The notes beneath the pieces were generated by a model that was not told the DNA's origin, made no database searches, and worked only from the letters and a program-made list of their open reading frames with translations. This document shows positions 62,691-64,000 of a stretch of DNA of 64,000 bases, one piece after another (position 1 is the first letter of the stretch; every line of letters starts with the position of its first letter). The position numbers were made by a program, and so were the translations under genes. Origin of the DNA: Rhineura floridana (Eukaryota > Chordata > Lepidosauria > Squamata > Rhineuridae); contig NC_084483.1 in assembly GCF_030035675.1 (NCBI RefSeq), positions 16,901,904 to 16,965,903 on the forward strand, written 5' to 3'.

Positions 62691-64000
62691 TCTTCAAGGC
62701 AGATTTAGCAAATTAATGGTGGAGTCTATGCATTCAGGGTCTCCTTTAGAAAAATATTATTTTGCTACACGGCAGTGCAGTTAGCATAATTAATCCTATT
62801 CTGAATCTAAATGGAAGCATATTATGTATTTATGAGACTACCCTTTTTGGTAAATCTTTACAAAATGCTATGTAGAAGATCACCACTTCAAGAACAAGAC
62901 TGTAAATAAACAGTTACTCCTTGGAGTACTGCTGTCCTTTTATTTATCTTACTGTAAAGCACTGGGTGAGGGGTTGATTCAAACGTGGGCTTTCAGCAGT
63001 CAGGTTCTGTCATGTTACTGCCTTCACCGCTAGCACTGCATTCCTACTGAAAGTCTGAGCTCTGGGCTCCAAAGGCACGCTCTAGACTGCAGCGCCAACC
63101 ATGCCTAAATCTCTAGGAAACTGACCCCAAAGATCCAATCTCATTCCATATCCCTGGTCTCAGAATTTGCTCCTCAGTAGGAGCAACTTACCTCTGTTTA
63201 ATGTGAGGACTCTGTCTAGCTCATGCTCCTGTTTTCTGATTGTTGTCTTGAATATTGACCTCTGCATACCATTTACTGCATACCTGACTCTGTCTTCTGA
63301 TCCTTGTTTGCTGCTCTGCACTTTTTAAAAGGTTGAAGCAATGGGTGATGTCCAACTTCACATGAGTGGACTTCTGTTTGTGCAACAGGACTTCTCCTTC
63401 CTCTGTGTCCCCTGAACTCCCTGCACTGCCTCCCAAATTATCTCCAGAGCCCCCCCACACACACACACAACCCTCCAGATTTTGGGGGCACACTGTTACA
63501 GAGTAATTCAGTTCAACTGGAACTCTGTACATGTCCCAAGGATGTGAGTGATTTGGCTCTGCTCTGAGCAGTGAGAGCATCATTATGGTAAATCGGGAAA
63601 CTTTTTCAGTGCCCGCCAGTGCTGGTTTTAGCATATCCCTATCACAAGCAGGATTTTGTAATTGACCAACTAATCTCCTGGAACCCATTGCCATATCTAA
63701 TGCAAGCAATGCTTTTGCCATTAATCATCCCTTGTGAGTGAAGAGGAGTGAGCCAGCAAGCATAACCTGCTTAATTAAATCAAGTGTCCCTTTTGCATTT
63801 TTCAAAAGAGGTGCAAGCTCATCTCCTTGCAGCAAGGACAAGAGCACCTTACTAAAATAAGATCTGATGAGTGGTAACAGTCTTATGAGTTTGCTTTATC
63901 CCTGTGGCATGATACTTAACTCCTATGTTTCTGGCTAATCCAGGAAATTCACAGTCTATTTTGTTAGGTAATGACTTGGGGCAATTTCCCAAGAGGGCAG
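62691..64000. other. Unannotated stretch
   Basis: No supported gene, RNA or repeat. A short (CA)n run lies near 63455. The 166-codon minus-strand frame at 63221-63721 has no recognised domain and contains the low-complexity translation of the CA run, so I do not call a gene. Confidence 0.4.

Noticed and set aside
63221-63721. 166-codon minus-strand frame as a gene
   Set aside because: No recognised domain. It includes a low-complexity segment from a CA run, and nothing suggests splicing or a promoter.

Overview
The window looks like intergenic or intronic DNA from a squamate reptile, most likely a lizard. This rests on the repeat families, not on a host gene. There are several L2-clade LINEs, a BovB (RTE) LINE, a tRNA-derived SINE with a BovB-like tail, two Sauria-type SINEs ending in ACCTTT units, a tRNA-Ala-derived SINE, an L1 derivative, many hAT-type MITEs and retroviral fossils. 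I found no complete host protein-coding gene and no RNA gene. The only host coding sequence I can support is a captured copy of a BTBD2-like first exon inside a DNA transposon (11171-12317).

Layout, left to right. 1-170: an arm of an unclassified repeat (family A). 1820-5540: a MITE split by a solo LTR, which is itself split by a large L2. 6740-10230: a degraded minus-strand L2. 11171-12317: a Pack-type element made of two MITE-like ends around a GC-rich BTBD2-like exon 1. 16196-16311: a near-perfect palindromic hAT MITE. 17205-19975: a BovB LINE holding an L2 tail and a SINE. 20030-22470: an old L2 with a SINE, then a hAT-type element with a second hAT MITE inside it. 23300-25750: a CR1-like LINE fragment and two Sauria SINEs. 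26446-29530: hAT-type elements and L2 pieces. 30885-34965: one L2 split by an LTR that carries a younger L2. 35245-35690: a minisatellite. 36735-39222: the 3' part of a gammaretrovirus-like fossil. 39568-41650: a half-L1 (HAL1-like) element with a 17-bp target-site duplication. 45750-47985: an L2 with an uninterrupted 487-codon reverse transcriptase frame. 49055-61800: repeated copies of families A and B, a fold-back MITE, a clean hAT MITE and a satellite in which every unit holds an ATGCAAAT octamer. 62569-62690: a long AAAG microsatellite.

The pieces do not form a pathway. The insertions do give a relative history. L2 copies with the 'CACCGCCCAGAGAG' type of 3' end (called L2-a here) sit inside an LTR inside a MITE, inside an LTR inside another L2, and inside BovB, so L2-a was active late. 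L2-b is the older lineage whose tail reads GGGCGGGATATAAATCAAAT. L2-c is a third lineage, at 45750-47985.

The most unusual objects are the exon-capturing element at 11171-12317, the half-L1 at 39568-41650, the A/B composite repeats and the octamer satellite. Family names come from remembered consensus features and motif reading. No database search was run.
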